A DNA stretch of 64,000 nucleotides. Source: Lateolabrax maculatus. Its lineage: Eukaryota; Chordata; Actinopteri; Acropomatiformes; Lateolabracidae. The notes under the pieces were generated by a model. It had not been told where the DNA came from, did no database searches, and saw only the letters and a list, made by a program, of their open reading frames with translations. The DNA lies in assembly GCA_031216445.1 (NCBI GenBank), contig CM062218.1, positions 22,352,001 through 22,416,000 of the forward strand, given 5' to 3'. The position numbers and the translations under genes were made by a program. Positions 21,901 through 33,016 of this stretch are shown here, piece by piece. How positions within the stretch are numbered: the first letter of the stretch is position 1; each line of letters starts with the position of its first letter.

Positions 21901-23132
21901 CAGTATTCTGTTGTAACAGTTCAAATCTGTGTTCACACACCTATTCTAACTCCTCACACATTTTCTTAATTGCTGTCCTGTTTGTGTGAAGCCAAGAGGA
22001 CTGGGGTCAGATGACCACCCAGACAGAGGAAGCAGCCATCACGGAGGAGGACCTGGAGCTCATCAAGGAGAGAGAAACCAACATCAGACAGCTGGAGGTC
22101 AGCCTTTGCTTACTATTCCTACTATTAAAACATACCAGGACACAGTGGAAGACCATCAGTCCCCACTGTGGCTACTGGCCTCTGATAAAATCTCTGTCCT
22201 TGTCCCGGGACCATACACCTGCCCCTGCTGATTATAGCTTTTGGTCTGTTTCAGTCTGACATCATGGATGTAAACCAGATCTTTAAGGACCTCGCAGTGA
22301 TGATCCACGATCAGGGAGAGATGATTGGTGAGTAGCACTGGGGTTGTCACTGTTCTAACCCTAACCCTCTTAAGTCCAAAACAGACCACCAGTGGCAACG
22401 CACATCAAAACAGCTGGTCCTGTTATTTTATATTCAAACCCCACACACCAGCAGCACTGAGACCGGATCCACCACCACAGTATATATCAACATGACTCTA
22501 TATATATATATATGACTGTTAATAAAGGTCTGTCTCTAATTCAAATAAGACCTTCTATTAATTTGAGTTAAATAAAGGGCACTGGCTACTATTAAAGAAG
22601 TTATGGTATGATTTATACATATAAGGATAGAGAATAACACAAAAATAATGTTTATTAGTGAAAAAGAAAAGCTTCCGCAGAGAAGGTGTACAAGTATCTG
22701 ACTTTGCTATCAAAGTATAGAGTTAACAACAGAAATCACAGAGGAAACAGTTGTGTAAGGAGGGTACAAGTGAAGATATGAACAGTCTGTTTTTATTGTG
22801 GATGCCCTAAACCTGAACTGTATCTGACTTTGTAAGTTCCGAGCTGACCTTGCTGTATGTTATACCCTGCAGACAGCATTGAAGCGAATGTGGAGAATGC
22901 TGAAGTTCACGTAGAACGAGGAGGAGAGCAGCTCCAGAGAGCCGCTTACTACCAGGTGAGTCTGCAGCCGTCACATTGAGTGTCGTCATTCAGCAAGTCC
23001 TTGCCACTAATCGTCCTGTCTCTGCTGTCTTTATCACAGCAAAAGTCCCGGAAGAAGATGTGTATCCTCGCTATGGTTTGTTCCATCGTGCTCGTCATAC
23101 TCAGCATCATCATCTGGCAAGCTGCTAAGTGA
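15850..23132 (+). CDS. stx12: Syntaxin-12 (endosomal Qa-SNARE), nine coding exons
   Basis: Spliced exons are 15850-15949, 16920-16989, 17591-17690, 20868-21005, 21131-21174, 21992-22097, 22255-22327, 22873-22955 and 23040-23132. They give 268 residues, close to the roughly 276 of mammalian STX12. The start [10 protein letters not shown] resembles STX12. The N-terminal Habc-type region includes TNQLAKETN (about 62-70), [10 protein letters not shown] and the STX12-like block [20 protein letters not shown] (exon 5). The SNARE motif spans about residues 173-235 with the zero-layer Gln at about 206 (HDQGEMID). A basic SRKKM stretch precedes a single membrane anchor (about 245-265) and a 3-residue luminal tail. 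Syntaxin-12/13 is the Qa-SNARE of recycling and early endosomes and pairs with Qb, Qc and VAMP partners in homotypic fusion. STX7 is the nearest alternative, but exon 5 and the N-terminus favour STX12. All junctions preserve frame. Confidence 0.95.
16920..16989 (+). CDS. stx12: stx12 coding exon 2
   Basis: Acceptor TTATAACAG and donor GTATGT. Encodes [20 protein letters not shown] and a few more residues; the phase fits both neighbours (one base in, two bases out). Confidence 0.9.
17591..17690 (+). CDS. stx12: stx12 coding exon 3
   Basis: Acceptor TTTCCACAG and donor GTAAGTG. Encodes [20 protein letters not shown] and the linker [13 protein letters not shown], and ends on a codon boundary. 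Confidence 0.92.
18868..19270. mobile_element. MITE with TTAAAGGGATAGTTCGGAT end
   Basis: The left end reads TTAAAGGGATAGTTCGGATT then TTTTGAAGCGGGGTTGTAT. The right part, reverse-complemented, gives GGATTTTTTGAAGTGGGG followed by TTGTATGATGTACTTATC, so it is an inverted copy of the left arm. The outermost bases of the right arm are decayed. There is no coding capacity. This end sequence is common in percomorph fish genomes. Confidence 0.7.
19409..19633 (+). pseudogene. Possible tyrosine-recombinase fragment of a DIRS/YR-type element
   Basis: The translation includes [20 protein letters not shown] followed by RSEQPLVSY. This resembles the segment CPVRALRxY....R.S(D/E)QLFV(C/S) of recombinases encoded by fish DIRS-like retroelements. 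No catalytic Arg/His/Tyr context can be confirmed and the frame stops soon after. It is a fragment at most. Confidence 0.35.
19847..19907. repeat. Perfect 25-bp inverted repeat with 11-nt loop
   Basis: The arm 19847-19871 is exactly complementary to 19883-19907. The loop is ACTGAAAAGTA at 19872-19882. It lies in the large stx12 intron. Confidence 0.9.
20485..20499 (+). promoter_or_regulatory. CTCF-like motif in stx12 intron
   Basis: CCACTAGGGGGCACC matches the core CTCF consensus (CCASYAGRGGGCRS) at essentially every position. Occupancy cannot be inferred from sequence. Confidence 0.4.
20868..21005 (+). CDS. stx12: stx12 coding exon 4
   Basis: Acceptor GGTGTCCAG and donor GTGAGTAG. Encodes 46 residues in phase 0, including [15 protein letters not shown] and [18 protein letters not shown], the most STX12-diagnostic part of the protein. 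Confidence 0.93.
21131..21174 (+). CDS. stx12: stx12 coding exon 5
   Basis: Acceptor TTCCTTCAG and donor GTAAGT. Encodes [14 protein letters not shown] plus two bases, an acidic linker before the SNARE region. Confidence 0.88.
21514..21540. repeat. 27-bp near-perfect palindrome
   Basis: GTTCTAAAACTAA at 21514-21526 is mirrored by its exact complement at 21528-21540 around a single central A. It lies in a stx12 intron. Confidence 0.85.
21992..22097 (+). CDS. stx12: stx12 coding exon 6
   Basis: The acceptor is TGTGAAG and the donor GTCAGC, the weakest splice sites of the gene. Encodes [20 protein letters not shown] and then [15 protein letters not shown], the start of the SNARE helix. Homology across the junctions makes it secure. 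Confidence 0.88.
22255..22327 (+). CDS. stx12: stx12 coding exon 7
   Basis: Acceptor GTTTCAG and donor GTGAGT. Encodes [20 protein letters not shown] and GEMI, including the zero-layer glutamine of the SNARE bundle. Confidence 0.93.
22873..22955 (+). CDS. stx12: stx12 coding exon 8
   Basis: Acceptor CCCTGCAG and donor GTGAGTC. Encodes the C-terminal half of the SNARE motif: [20 protein letters not shown] followed by LQRAAYYQ. Confidence 0.93.
23040..23132 (+). CDS. stx12: stx12 last coding exon with membrane anchor
   Basis: The acceptor is TTATCACAG. Encodes the basic juxtamembrane QKSRKKM, a hydrophobic anchor of about 20 residues, and the tail WQAAK before TGA. The stop overlaps a GTGAGT donor consensus (see findings), so an additional C-terminal exon cannot be excluded. 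Confidence 0.88.
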   Translation, partial: QKSRKKMCILAMVCSIVLVILSIIIWQAAK

Positions 23133-23925
23133 GTCAACTCTGCACAACCTATGTGTCACTACTATATTTTACTCCGCCCCTCCCACCTGCAAGTACCTGC
23201 TTGGAATCACGTGAAGAACAGGAAAGAGGCTGATCACTTTACCAAGGTCAGCGGAGGAGATCTATGCAGAGGGGTGGTCGATGTGGAAAACATACTCATC
23301 TGAACTGATCAAGCCTGTTTATGTAAAATAGCCGTAAAACATCCTATTTATAGAGATGAAGGAGAGGATGGAGGACTGAGGTGGTGTAGGGGAGCGATTT
23401 GAGATACGAGATTCCATAATTTGCTTCATTCATTCTTCTCTTATTTACTGCACTAACACCTAGCTGTCACTGTACTTTAAATGTTATTGGTCATGATTCC
23501 AGAACAGGCAAAATGAAAAAAAAGAAACACGCGGCTTGTTAAAGTAAATTAATCTGTGGTTTGTAGGGGCTGTAAATTATTTAGTTTCTGTTAGCTGTTG
23601 TTGTGGCATCTTCTAATGTAAAGTGTATGGAGGGCCACAGGCCCTGCTGTGGCCCCTGGCCTTCACAGTAACATTACATGGGACTCCCAAGTGGTGATAG
23701 CAGCCGTGTTGTAATATACATGTTGTAAAATGACAGATTACCAATATGAATCAAATCCATGTCTGTAAATATTACAAAGTACTGCATTATATGCTACTTA
23801 GTCATTATTTATCATCCATAATGTTCTATCTCAAAAATAAATCTCCAGTCTTCAAACAACATTTTTAAATTGATTTCTATGACTCCTGACCGTATGCATA
23901 ATAAATGTCTTAAACACTTTTGCTC
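23133..23925 (+). terminator. stx12: stx12 3' UTR and poly(A) signals
   Basis: AATAAA occurs at 23836-23841 and 23900-23905, giving a 3' UTR of about 0.7-0.8 kb. I cannot tell which one is used. Confidence 0.6.
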
Positions 23926-26900
23926 GCCTGGACGTGTCATCAGTTTTGTTTTTCCCTCTACATGCTACTACTGAGCCAACATATCCACATCAGCTCAGTG
24001 CAGGAGGAGGAGGTTCAGGTCTGAAATGGGCTGGAATGTTTAATAGTGCTCACAATCAAATTCTGTTTTTTAAATGTAGACTATGGTTTATTACATTGTG
24101 CGCTTTATTGTTTTGTGATTTTGGCCATCGTTTCTGTCAGGTGTGATAATGTTGAACTCATCAAAGTAAATACTAAGATCTTGAAACATGGCAACGTCAG
24201 TAAAAATGGGTAGAAAAACACAAATCAAACAATCAGACGTTTTCCTTTAATTTTTCCTTAATCCTAAGAACTAAGAAGAAGTACCATGCAATGACTCCAG
24301 AGGCTAAGTAAGTTAGGACTTAGAGTAACCAGCAGATGGCTGCTACACACACCGGCCATGAATATATTTCTCCGATACACTGTAAAAAAAAAAAAAAAAA
24401 AGAAAAGAAAACTGTTTATTATAGTTTTTTTTTACAGTTGGCTTCATACATTTTGTCAGTACTAAGTTCACTTCTTCAAAACCTCACGTGGCACAACAGC
24501 AGTCAAGAGGGTGGTGAAAGCGACCCAGACCGGAGCCACATGGAAGCGAACACCGAAAATACCTGATGGAAGGCCCATACACACATACACACTGCAACCC
24601 CCCTCCTCTCCGGAGCCCTCTCCTCCTGCTGAGACATTCAGGTGAACAATACAACTGGTGATCTGGGGGCTGATGCGGTGGATTAATAAGAGGAGCCTAC
24701 TCAAGAAGCATTAGGTTGAATTGGGTTCTTCCTCAATATAGTTCAGTCAGACAACTCACGTTCACAACGGCAGACATAGAGTTTGGCGTCTAGGCTCCGA
24801 CCTCATCACTCCCCACAGGCATGTTTACATGAAATATTGGGGTGTGATGATTACATTTCTCCCTGCCAGGCTGGAGCCTGCAGGTGGATGCTGGGGTGGT
24901 GGTGGTGGGGCTGAAATATCGGCAGGAAGGATGATGCAGGGCAGCAGCGGCATAAGCAAGGTTGAGGGCAAGATGGGAAATTTTGCAGCTTAAATAGACC
25001 ACCAAATCGCGAGGGTGTGTGAGGCATGTCATGTGTATGAAGCAGTGCAGCTCGAGTTGCCTGCCTGAACTAGCTTGCAGGCGCTGCTCCATTTATGATA
25101 TATAAATTGCTTCAGATAATTAATATGTCAGTGGACAGATGTCAAACGCATGCTGTTATTTAGAAACAGGGTCTCCATTACATAGTTGGTCCACCACAGC
25201 ACACTGACAAGTTGATTTTTACCCTGTACAATATCCTGCTCACTGCTTAGCCTGGCCACTGTCCTTTAAGAACCAAGTTTAAGGGATCCATATGAATGTG
25301 TGTTTGTGTTATGTGTTAATGTAAAAAAGAACATGGGTTGATACACCATTGTTTTTTTAAACTCTTAATTATTTAACTCAAATTATTGGTATCAGCATCA
25401 AAAGTCCGCTATTTGATGCACTCTTGTCTTTGCTCTGCACTACCAGGAATAATGTTCCTGCTGACAAGGCACATCAGGAGAGGTGTTGATTATTCCCTCA
25501 AAGCTGATTGAATTAATTATTTTAGCAAATGTTTGGCATTCACCAAAAATTAATAACCTGTCAGTCGTCACTGCTTCACTTTGCCTCCAGCAGGTTTGGA
25601 TGTTTTGTGCTAAATGTTGTCAGATTCTTTACTGACTCCTCTCCAGTTTCCAGCATTGGAACTGGCTCTGTTGGCACTATTAGCTTTAGTCTCAGCCAGG
25701 CTGGAAACTGGCAGCACCGACTGACATAAGAGCTGTGTTTACATTGAGCCTGAAGGTATCCAAAGAGTGGATTTACTTTCACACAGGTCCATGAGGACAT
25801 TGTCAGCAGTGATACAGATGTTCCTTTTTCACAGATCACCATAATCGTCAGCAGAGACTCCAGACCTGTTCAGACATCTAAAGAGCAGTAATTCTAAGAC
25901 AAACACATCATGACTGGTTTCAGGAGAGGGTGTTACTTGTTGAGTTTTCCTTGATTAGTACATTTTTGATAAGTCAGCTTTCTCAAAGACGTCAATCTAG
26001 TTCCATGTAAACATGACATGGCTCATTTGCAAAGAAAACGGGGCATTCTGGGTACTTGAAGCGTGTCTCACTGCAGGCTTGGCAGCATGCTGCAGTCTGC
26101 TCCCAGTGTTTACAGCATCTCTTCCCACACAATCACCATCCCCAAAGCAGGAATACTGAACTGTGTCCTGATTACAGACCAACACAGACCAACATGTGGC
26201 CTGCATTTTTGAGCCGAACTAAACCCTCAGCTTCACTGCTTTCACTTCGAGTTACACCAGTACAGCTGCTCTGAAGCAAATTCATCCTTCTGGGTTTCAG
26301 TGGAGAGTTTATCACTCCCAGGGATGGTTTTCCATGGCTTCCCCTGTGAAGTATTTCATTCTGGGGGAATCACCTTTAATTGTTGGTGATCATGGCTATG
26401 ACACAAAATAATGGAAAGAAATGGACAGAAATAACTTTGTAAACGTGAATGTGCTCAAGGAATTAAATCTTAATCCATTGCAAAGGTAGAACAGGACAGG
26501 GCAGGACTTCACCAAACTCAGAAAGATTCATCTCTGGGAATCATAAATATCAACAGCAAATTTCATGGCTACCAAAAGTGTTTGCAGAAACATTTATTTT
26601 ATTCTTGACTCTTTTTTTAGCACAACGAACAACAAAACATACTAAACAACACAATGTAACTTAAGAAAATACATGGAAAAAGACAAAACACAACCAAATT
26701 TAGACAACATTTCCACCAATTTGACAAAAGAGATGGAAATATAACATTTGAAAATAATAAAGTAGTAAAACTATAAAAGTGAATAAAATCAATCAATAAA
26801 TAAATCAACTGACTGACCAACGCTGACCGCCTCTACTCGGGGGGCAAAAGTTAGCTGAACCTTGATTTAAATGTTTACAGGAAGAGACTTAAAAAGCCCT

Positions 26901-27630
26901 AAAGCAGTCAGGAGGGAAATCATTCAATCCTTTATTCCAGGATAATCCTCTGTTTACACTGTGTGAAGGTCAGAAAACCATTAATCATTTCCAGCGGCAG
27001 ATGTTCACCATCATTCATTCATTTTCTTTACTGCTGTTTTTCTTTATTGGTCTGGTTTTATATGTGAACCTCAACAGCAGAGGGCAGTGTGACCATTCAA
27101 TGAAGGTCAATGGATTATTTTAAAATCAAACAAAAACGTCAGAATAACCAAAGATATGAAGTACAATGAGAAAATCTTATTCATTATATCTACCAAAATA
27201 ATATAAAATTGTATTTAAAGTAGATTCTAAGATATGTGTAATATAAAACAAAGTTTGAAAAGTTTCATTAATTTAAAATCTTGTATAAGATTTGAAATAT
27301 GTTATTTTAAAGAACATTTGTTCAGAACAGAACAAGTGTTCTGTAAGTTTAAAATAATAATAATAATGATAATTATAATATAATATAATAAGAAAAAAAC
27401 TAAGTCTTAGATGTGTCCTGTAGAAATATGTACAGATGTGTACAGGATCTACAGACTACACTCCAAATACATGCATAAAATATTTACAAAAACACTTGAT
27501 TAAAAAAGACATGATAAAAATGTTTTATTATATATACTTTAAACTTTTTTCCAACTGTGAATGATACAAATCACATGAAAAAAAAAATTAGTTCTTTCTC
27601 CTTTTTTTAGAGAACGCCCAGTAATTATAG
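23926..27630. other. Gene-free spacer
   Basis: No gene is recognised. It contains an A-run/T-run inverted repeat with ACTGTAAAAAA arms (24379-24438), a short-arm form common in fish MITEs, and a CTCF-like ACAGCAGAGGGCAGTG at 27076-27091. Open frames here lack domains. Confidence 0.45.
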
Positions 27631-27639
27631 GTTAAATTC

Positions 27640-28190
27640 AACCAGTTCAACCACACCATGAAAATTTTGTGTGAATCGAATGATGACTGTCATTCGATTT
27701 ACAGACTTACTTTCTGTTTCCAGATTAGACATGTACGCCAAAGTTACATCAACTTCCCGTGTTAGGGCGAGCAATGCATCGCATGCATAGGGCAACGGCA
27801 TTTGATGAAAACTCACAATCTTCACAATAAAACATCACCAAATTCGAAGTAACTCTTTTTAATTGTGTACGAGGAGTTTGTTAAAGTATGACCCCTGTAA
27901 ATGGCAACATTCACACAAAAATGTCACAATATATTCATAATGGCTGACTTCCTGTTTGTTGTAGGGTATGGCTCCAAGAAACTTTTTTTTAAATCTGGAC
28001 ATGATGCTTGTTCCTACCTAATCTGGTGCATGTAGGTGAAACCTAACTGTGGGGCTTTCAACTTTGAAATTTTGTAGAGAGCACTATTGATCCATTTTGC
28101 CACACCCATTCATGCAAGACCAAGGCCCATAAACTATGAACATTTTCACCACTTTTGATGCACTTCTAGACACTCAAAAACGCGATTACA
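27640..28190. repeat. Degenerate dispersed fish repeat
   Basis: Phrases such as TTTTGCCACACCCATTCATG, CTGGTGCATGTAGGTGAAAC and TGATGAAAACTCACAATC resemble a long, non-coding, CpG-depleted repeat frequent in percomorph genomes. It was recognised by wording only, and its boundaries are uncertain. Confidence 0.35.
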
Positions 28191-28529
28191 TTTATATATT
28201 TCTCAATTGCAATAACGCACATTTTGTCTATAGACTGGAATTATTGATGGTTGTGTTGATTTTGTAGTCAACATATGTTTTTTTGGAATTGGAATTTATC
28301 AAGTATACAGAAGGAAAGGATTGGGTCCACACTAAATCTACCTTCTTCTTAAGATTCAGGTTTACCCCATCTCTCATCTCCTTTGTATCTTCTCACTTCC
28401 TTCCCTCCCCCTTCCTTCTCCCTTCTATTAATAATGTATCACTTCCCTGTTTTTGACCAATAGGTTTACACATTGATAGGAAACCATCCTCCCACTCATC
28501 TCATCAGTGTAACACAATAAAGGTGTGTA

Positions 28530-28650
28530 AGCCACTGCTGACAATGGCCCTGATGAAGACCTGTGTTGGTTGCAACACGTTGGTTATTTTAAATGCATGT
28601 TGCCACATAAAATAAGAGCATTTTAATCCTTCAGTGTTCCTTGGATTGTT
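28530..28650 (+). repeat. Repeat tail with CTGATGAAGACC...CAACACGTTGGTT
   Basis: The segment CCCTGATGAAGACCTGTGTT then GGTTGCAACACGTTGGTTAT, followed by AATAAGAGCATTTTAATCC, has the form 'CTGATGAAGGCC...GAAACGTTGG...AATAAA' that ends many vertebrate repeats. Family not determined. Confidence 0.4.
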
Positions 28651-28912
28651 TTTGAAGGAGACGTGCATTTTACATTTTTTTTAAACCATATTCCACTCAT
28701 ACAATTAGTCCTTCACAAGATGGAATGTATAATAATAATAATTACTTGCATTTCAATTGGGCCTCCCACCAGTCGGTGCTCTGGCCCTAATCAAAGAAAC
28801 ATGTATGTGCAGTGTACTGTGGGCTGTCACACATTGCTTTATGTGTGAATGTGTTTTGTGAAGGAAGCGCCATCTCATGGTGACATCATGCAATTGAATG
28901 AAGAGGTGTTTT

Positions 28913-29000
28913 TACAGTGGAATATAGACACAGCCTTTCGGGAACTGGCTCCCAGCCGGCCTTCAGCTGGGAGCCGCAGTTCTGAGTGGCTGCCACTGTA
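28913..29000 (+). repeat. Imperfect stem-loop of 88 nt
   Basis: The paired blocks from outside in are TACAGTGG (28913-28920) with CCACTGTA (28993-29000), CAGCC (28931-28935) with GGCTG (28988-28992), GAACT (28942-28946) with AGTTC (28978-28982), and GGCTCCCAGC (28947-28956) with GCTGGGAGCC (28966-28975). The apical loop is 9 nt. There is a 10-nt bulge on the left arm. No known RNA family recognised. Confidence 0.75.
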
Positions 29001-29149
29001 CCTATTTCTCAAATAAAGCTGGTGGTAAAATAAAAGATGGGTCTCAAATGAAGGCCGGTCCCAATGTGGCCGGGGGAAAACAGGGTGCATGAACTCCTGG
29101 TGCAAGTCATAAATGTACATGCCAATCCGGCATAAAGTACTTCCCATCA

Positions 29150-31520
29150 CTTCTATAAATTCAACCTTATAATAATGATTTTTTCAAAACCTTGTAGTTC
29201 TGGATTACTCATCTAAATGAATATTGACCTATGTCAGTTACTGGGTGTATATATGTAAATGTGCCTGCTGAACTGTACTTGCAGTAACGTACAAGCACTA
29301 CGATATGGAGACAGCCACCTTAAAGGTACCATATGGGAGCGTGAGAGCTACTGAATTTACACAACATGTACCTGTAAATGTTTCACAATGAAAACTCTGA
29401 TGAAGAGATTCTGTCCATTGAACACTAGAGGGATTGTAAGTTCAATGGATACAGAAAGTGTAGACAGCATAATGTGGAACAGAAAAGGTCCAGTTAGAAA
29501 ACTATTAGGCTCCATGCGAAAGAAACTGACAATTGAAGGTGACCATTTGACATTTATGTGAATTTCGCACTGAAATGAGACAATGTGACTGGCTCTCAGA
29601 GATTGGGGCAAAATCTAGTTTTTGTTTAACTGAATTAGTTAGTCAGCTAATTGAGCTGGAAGCGGGAAAATGGGAGAGGGAGAAAGATAATGTGAATAAA
29701 TGACTAAACATAAAGATAGTCTTTTCATTACAAGAAAGAGGTTGTTATATTCTGATCTTTCCATACTATGACCATTGAATGGAGGAAAATTTGATCATGA
29801 AGTTTCAATACAAAGCTTTAGTTTGTACACCATATACATATATGTATTATCCTCACTTTTCTTACAAAGCAACAGGCTGCATTTTTAAATGAAGTGAGAA
29901 ATATTGTATTGAGACTCTGCACCACAACAAAGGCCAGAGTCAGGTCTTTATTACTGTTCTTCATTTGGAAATGTGACTTTTCAAAACTCAATAAAGAAGC
30001 ATAATGCCATAAAAGAGCGTGCTGAAGTGCCACTTTATAAGCAAAACACGTATTAAACAAATGGCCAACAGTCTATAATAAGCTTCACAAGCCATATATA
30101 GGCTGCCCAAAACTTAAGCCCAACATGTAGTATAAAATAAATGGTTTAATACATTTTTATTGAAATTCCAGTTTTCTTTTATTACACTCAGCAACTTTAT
30201 TAGAACATCCAATATGCATTTTATATATTTTTTGAAGTTAAATGGCCAAAATGGGTCTAAAACTATTGGTTTTACTATTTAGTCCCAATTTTTCCAAACA
30301 TGCAGGCTATGTGTTTATCATCAAGTGTCTGTTTGGGTCATGGACCATTTTGAGTGAGTCAGCAAGAGGTCATAGAGAAACACTGTTGTCAGCCTGGTTA
30401 GATGTTACTTAGCATGTGACTGCAGTTGTTAGATTCAGTGAAGCCAGATAATGAAAAGAAAAAGCACCTGCTCCGTAGTACAGTGTTTTAGTGTTTCTGC
30501 TGAAAGAAAAAACTTTCAACAGATTGATTTTTTCATTTTTTTAAATATTACAAAGAAAAGCAAAACATACAAATACTTTGAAAGAGAAAAAAGTGTAAGA
30601 GAAGAAATAAACACACTAGCAGAAGTCATATTTGGAATCTTTTGGTATAAAACTAAAATGTTAACACAGCTGGTTATTTTCAACTTTGATCTAAAAATAC
30701 TGGTGCTGGTATTAGCTTTCAAAATGGCTTTCTATGGTTTGAACCTCACTGCTGACTTATTATGGGATGATTAAGGAATGTCAATTGCAGTTTAAAAAAA
30801 ATGGAAAAAAGTCAACTAATTTGTGAAAAACGTCCTGCCCCGTGGGAGTTGTCAAACTAGAGGTGGGGTATTATTGGAGCCTCGGGGTGCTGACATACAA
30901 CCAGGAGAAACACACACACCTCTGAGGGCCCTGTCAAGCCACAGCTCAGCCACATTAAAATGAAACCATATGAACATTAATACGCACCATGGACCCACGC
31001 TGAAGGATTACTTTACGGAGCCACTAATTATCCTAATTGTAAGGTAAACAGTATTTTTGCTGCAGGACCTTAAACAGGACCCCCCCCCGGATGTGGCACA
31101 TGTGCTTGTGCAGGACGGAGCAGGCCCCAAACACCACTGCTGTAGCTTATGGTGGCAGCGATTTCTTCCAAAATGAATCTAATATTTCCCCTTTTGTGTG
31201 TGTGTGGTCTCTCGTTTTCAGGGTTAAAGCAGAACTCACAGGGAGCGATACATCTTCTTCAGGTGAGCAGACATTGCATTTGTAGAACTAGTGCAGTGCC
31301 TGTTCAAAACATGCCTGACCGAAACAGGCTGATTGCTTGGCAATTAAAATAACTCTGGTGTTGCTGCTTGCAGCTTTGTCGAGAACCGCTCATCCAAAAA
31401 ACTTCACACTCGACACTGCACTTCCTTGGGTCCTGAGCAATACACCTGCTATGACATAGTTGGGACCCCTAGCAATGCAAGAGTCTATGCGTCATTTTGG
31501 TGTAAAATCTCCCACAAATA
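29150..31520. other. Gene-free spacer
   Basis: No gene is recognised. The frame at 30451-30774 (107 residues) has AT-driven Lys/Phe/Ile-rich composition and no domain. One half of a divergent repeat pair lies at 29570-29690. A cluster of homeodomain-type sites lies near 31025-31050. Confidence 0.4.
31020..31050. promoter_or_regulatory. Cluster of TAATTA/TAATTG and GTAAACA sites upstream of meox2
   Basis: TAATTA (31025-31030), TAATTG (31034-31039) and a forkhead-type GTAAACA (31044-31050) sit within 26 bp, 3.6 kb upstream of the meox2 start. This is compatible with an enhancer, but the sites are short and conservation was not tested. Confidence 0.25.
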
Positions 31521-31529
31521 CTTTACGGT

Positions 31530-31910
31530 CTCAATGTAGTCACTCTTCACTTTAAGTATAAATCTGTATGCAGTGCTTTTACTATATTAATAGTTTTACC
31601 TCAGAAAAAAAGTTTTGAGTACTTCTACCACTGCTAATATCAACGTACTCACAAAATATAACAATTCAAATATGATGCGTTATTACTGATTAAACTATCC
31701 AGCATTATATTAGAATTAAAAGTTCCTCTGTTAAGTAAATGTAAGAACACTGTGCTGATGATGCCTCTGTCACGCTTCACTTTTAGTGAAAATCTGAATG
31801 CAGGACTTTTACTTTTACATTAATAGTTTTAGTCCATAGTTAATAGATAATAGTTTCACTTCAGAGTACTTCTTCTACCGCTGCCAATACCAACATTACC
31901 AGCTAGAGAA
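31530..31910 (+). repeat. Two fragments of the 'CTTTTACT...TACTTCTWCCRCTGC' fish repeat
   Basis: Two related blocks (about 31545-31640 and 31775-31900) share ATGCAGKRCTTTTACT, AATAGTTTTA and GAGTACTTCT followed by ACCRCTGC. This is the distal half of a very common teleost non-autonomous repeat, seen again at 49950-50075 and 57160-57540. Confidence 0.5.
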
Positions 31911-32557
31911 AGAGTGAAAAGTCAAGCTAGACGGCACATTCACTGTTTGTCAAGGAGATACTTAATTTAACAGTGATCAAATTATTTTATTTGACATGAT
32001 GCATAGTACTGTTTAGAAATGTGAAGATTAGACCCCACAGTGATGTCATCATTTTAAGGGGATAGTGATACGGTGAGTAGAACAGGGATATCCCCCTGAT
32101 GGAGTCCAGACAGTGGTGGTGGTGGTGGTGAAGGGATGAAGAAGCAATGGCTGAAGATCTGGATCGACGTGATATGGAGCGGGGCTTCTGATGAGGTCAG
32201 TCAAAGGACCCCTCCCCGTTCGATGTGATGACAACTGACGGAAAATGGAGTGGAGGGTCGCATCGATTGACAGCAACAATATGATTGGCTCATAGAGTTC
32301 ACAGCAAAATCTGGTTGGTTTAACTGAAAGAGCCCATAGTATGCTGACTGAGTTGGGAGCGGGGAGGGAGAGGGAGAGTCTTCCTGGTTGAACTTGCTGC
32401 TAAGCTTCATTTCGACCCTAAATATTGGTTGCATTTGAATGGTACTCCTCATGACAGCTAAACTCTTCCAACCTCAGGAGCCAGTGAATCCCCCACCCAA
32501 AATAACGCCTTACTTTACTGCATGGCATTGTTATTTTACAGTCCAATCCTACATAAA

Positions 32558-33016
32558 GTTAGCCTGGCATCGGCAGACTAATTTGCAAATGCGTATCAGT
32601 CTCGAACCCCTCAGTTCATTTTCAATTTCCAAGGGGCGTTATCGAGACAACCAATCAAAGCAACGAAACGCTGTCCTGTCAGAAGTACGGCAAACACATA
32701 TTTCTTATCAACATAAAGTTTAATTGAGTTGTTTGTTCTTCTTTTAGTGAAAATTTACCGTATAGTCCATTTAACACTGCTGCTGTAGCCGATTAAACCA
32801 AATCTTCTGCATCAGCAGCAGCGATCTTGGTTGTTTATGAAGATGCCTCGACGACGCTCCTCTCACCATATTAAACCCGCCTCATATTAGATAAACGGCT
32901 GGGATTGGCTCACCACATACCAGTTCTGGTGGAAATCAGAATGGGGGACGGGCCAGCCGTATCTGCCAGAGTAAATACAACATAAGCTTGCAGATTCGTC
33001 TGGTTCCCAGGCTAAC
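32558..33016. mobile_element. MITE, family A copy 2, complete with TSD
   Basis: The ends are GTTAGCCTGG... and ...CCAGGCTAAC. The left 31 bp and the complement of the right end match with few differences (shared AGAC-AATYTGCAA). It is flanked by the direct repeat ATAAA at 32553-32557 and 33017-33021, a 5-bp target-site duplication. Length is 459 bp with no coding capacity. The superfamily is not certain from the TSD alone. It lies about 1.7 kb upstream of the meox2 start codon. Confidence 0.8.

Noticed and set aside
30451..30774. 107-residue open frame in the spacer
   Set aside because: Composition follows AT-rich DNA (Lys, Phe, Ile); no motif and no neighbouring exon signals.
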